NCBI GenBank assembly: GCA_002343455.1
Contig: DDSR01000292.1
Location: 6,461 to 14,343 of the forward strand
Reading direction: 5' to 3'
DNA length: 7,883 bases
DNA from: Deltaproteobacteria bacterium UBA2385
GTDB taxonomy: Bacteria > Myxococcota_A > UBA796 > UBA2385
In this document: positions 6,920-7,883 of the stretch, one piece after another
How the letters are laid out: the number at the start of each line of letters is the position of its first letter
Position numbering within the stretch: the first letter of the stretch is position 1
Notes under the pieces: model-generated
Database searches by the model: none
The model's input: only the letters and a program-made list of their open reading frames with translations
Told to the model about the DNA's origin: nothing
Program-made: the position numbers and the translations under genes

Positions 6920-7883
6920 TCCCCTAGCGTTGCTAGCGTCTCTGGCCGGGCCCTTCCTGGATCCGGCCAGCCGGACCTGGTGGCCAGCCCTGCTGGCCAG
7001 CGGCGCGCTCGCCCTGGGCTTGCGCGCCAGCGGGAGGATCCCCTGGACCTTCCGGGGGGCCTGGTCGCTGCTTCGGCACCCCAGCTCCCAGCTCGACGTG
7101 CAGCTCTTGCTCAGCCGCCAGTTCATCCGGCTGCTGCTGGGCGGAGGCGCCGCGGCCGGAGCCTGGGCGCTCGGGACCCACACCGTGCGGGCGCTGGACA
7201 GGGTGCTGGGCGCCCCGCAGCTCCAGATCCCGACCCTCGCGGCCGTGGCCCTGACCAGCCTGCTGCTCTTCCTGGTCTGGGACCTGAGTCGTTTCCTCCT
7301 GCACCTCGCCATGCACCGGATCCCGGTGCTCTGGCAATTCCACCAGGTCCACCACAGCGCCGAGGTGCTCACCCCGCTGACCTTCCACCGCATCCACCCG
7401 ATCGAGAGCCTGCTCTACACGCTCCGCGGCAGCCTCTTCACCGGCCTGGGCATGGGCCTCTGCTTCTGGCTCTTCCGGGACAGCGCCCGCCCCGTCGAGC
7501 TGCTGGGCGTGCCGGCCGCCGGCCTGCTGCTCAACGTCGCCATGGGCAACCTGCGCCACAGCCAGCTCTGGCTGCCCTTCCCGGCCCCCGTGGAGCGCTG
7601 GTTGCTCTCGCCCGCCCAGCACCAGGTCCACCACAGCGCCGACCCGCGGGAGGCCGGCAGCAACCTGGGGACCTGGCTGGCCGTCTGGGATCGCCTCGCC
7701 GGGACCCTGCGCCTGGCCGAGCGGCCGCCGGCGCGCTTCGGACTGGCCCCCTCGGCCCGCAACCACGGCCACGATCTGCTCAGCGCCTGGTTCGGCCCCT
7801 TCCGTGCGGGTTCGCGCTGGCGGGCCCTCGCCCTGCTCCTCCTAGCGCCGCTAGCCCACGCCGAGGAGCCCCCTGCCGAGGAG
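6906..7883 (+). CDS. Fatty acid hydroxylase / sterol desaturase family membrane protein, open at the right edge
   Basis: The frame starts at GTG 6906, with GAGG at 6896-6899 six bases upstream. It overlaps the imelysin gene by 14 bases and has no stop in 326 codons. It shows the di-iron His clusters of the membrane hydroxylase superfamily: HLAMH at 133-137, HQVHH at 146-150, further His at 161, 164 and 218, and a final HQVHH at 239-243 followed by NLGTWLAVWDRLAGTL. Hydrophobic segments at about 22-40, 76-94, 106-128, 172-192 and 195-215 fit an integral inner-membrane enzyme. Members use O2 and a di-iron centre to hydroxylate or desaturate lipid chains or other hydrophobic molecules; the substrate here is unknown. 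The enzyme domain should end near residue 305. The chain then continues with RALALLLLAPLAHA and EEPPAEE, which looks like a signal peptide plus an acidic tether. TTG 6930 is a weaker alternative start. CTAG palindromes lie near both ends of the visible frame. Confidence 0.87.
   Translation, partial: MTTTDPLALLASLAGPFLDPASRTWWPALLASGALALGLRASGRIPWTFRGAWSLLRHPSSQLDVQLLLSRQFIRLLLGGGAAAGAWALGTHTVRALDRVLGAPQLQIPTLAAVALTSLLLFLVWDLSRFLLHLAMHRIPVLWQFHQVHHSAEVLTPLTFHRIHPIESLLYTLRGSLFTGLGMGLCFWLFRDSARPVELLGVPAAGLLLNVAMGNLRHSQLWLPFPAPVERWLLSPAQHQVHHSADPREAGSNLGTWLAVWDRLAGTLRLAERPPARFGLAPSARNHGHDLLSAWFGPFRAGSRWRALALLLLAPLAHAEEPPAEE
6924..6936. repeat. CTAG palindrome copy 3, CTAGCGTTGCTAG
   Basis: CTAGC arms surround the centre GTT. 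The copy lies five bases after the imelysin stop codon and within codons 7-11 of the hydroxylase frame (read LALLA, with CTA leucines). Confidence 0.85.
7842..7854. repeat. CTAG palindrome copy 4, CTAGCGCCGCTAG
   Basis: CTAGC arms surround the centre GCC, 918 bases after copy 3. It lies inside the signal-peptide-like stretch at the end of the window and is read LAPLA. Copies 3 and 4 bracket almost the whole hydroxylase domain. Confidence 0.85.

Overview
This is a GC-rich window (visibly around 70% G+C, with G/C-ending codons and long shadow open frames on the opposite strand). It is packed with short-signal lipoproteins that carry Asp/Gly/Ser/Thr linkers directly after the lipobox cysteine. 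Together with overlapping genes (ATGA, GTGA), TTG and GTG starts and a TonB-dependent receptor, this points to a Gram-negative, probably Myxococcota-type (former Deltaproteobacteria) chromosome. That assignment is inferred from style and family content, not from a marker gene.

Layout. (1) Bases 1-518, minus strand: the N-terminal part of an Asp-rich thrombospondin-type-3-repeat lipoprotein that runs off the left edge, with a plausible promoter. (2) Bases 665-4109, plus strand: a three-gene operon transcribed divergently from (1). It holds a TonB-dependent outer-membrane receptor, a beta-propeller-like lipoprotein and a small Cys-rich lipoprotein, joined by 4-base stop/start overlaps. (3) Bases 4110-4263: an AT-richer regulatory gap with a good Fur-box-like site. 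(4) Bases 4264-7883, plus strand: a second overlapping operon. It holds a DUF4856-type lipoprotein, an imelysin-family lipoprotein and a membrane fatty-acid-hydroxylase/sterol-desaturase-family protein whose frame is still open at the right edge.

How the parts may work together. TonB-dependent receptor plus surface beta-propeller lipoprotein recalls the BtuB-BtuG arrangement of Bacteroidota. DUF4856 plus imelysin is, as I recall, a repeated pairing in iron-responsive loci, and here it sits behind a Fur-like site. The simplest reading is an envelope metal or metal-chelate acquisition locus with receptor, surface-capture lipoproteins and periplasmic imelysin-like proteins, to which a di-iron membrane hydroxylase has been added.

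The strongest unexplained signals are two. First, four copies of a 13-bp palindrome, CTAGCGNYGCTAG, contain every CTAG tetranucleotide I could find in the window. Second, the hydroxylase frame runs without a stop into a secretion-signal-like helix followed by EEPPAEE, closely resembling the N-terminus of the TonB receptor at the other end of the window. This suggests either a fusion or a second receptor gene with no ordinary start codon.
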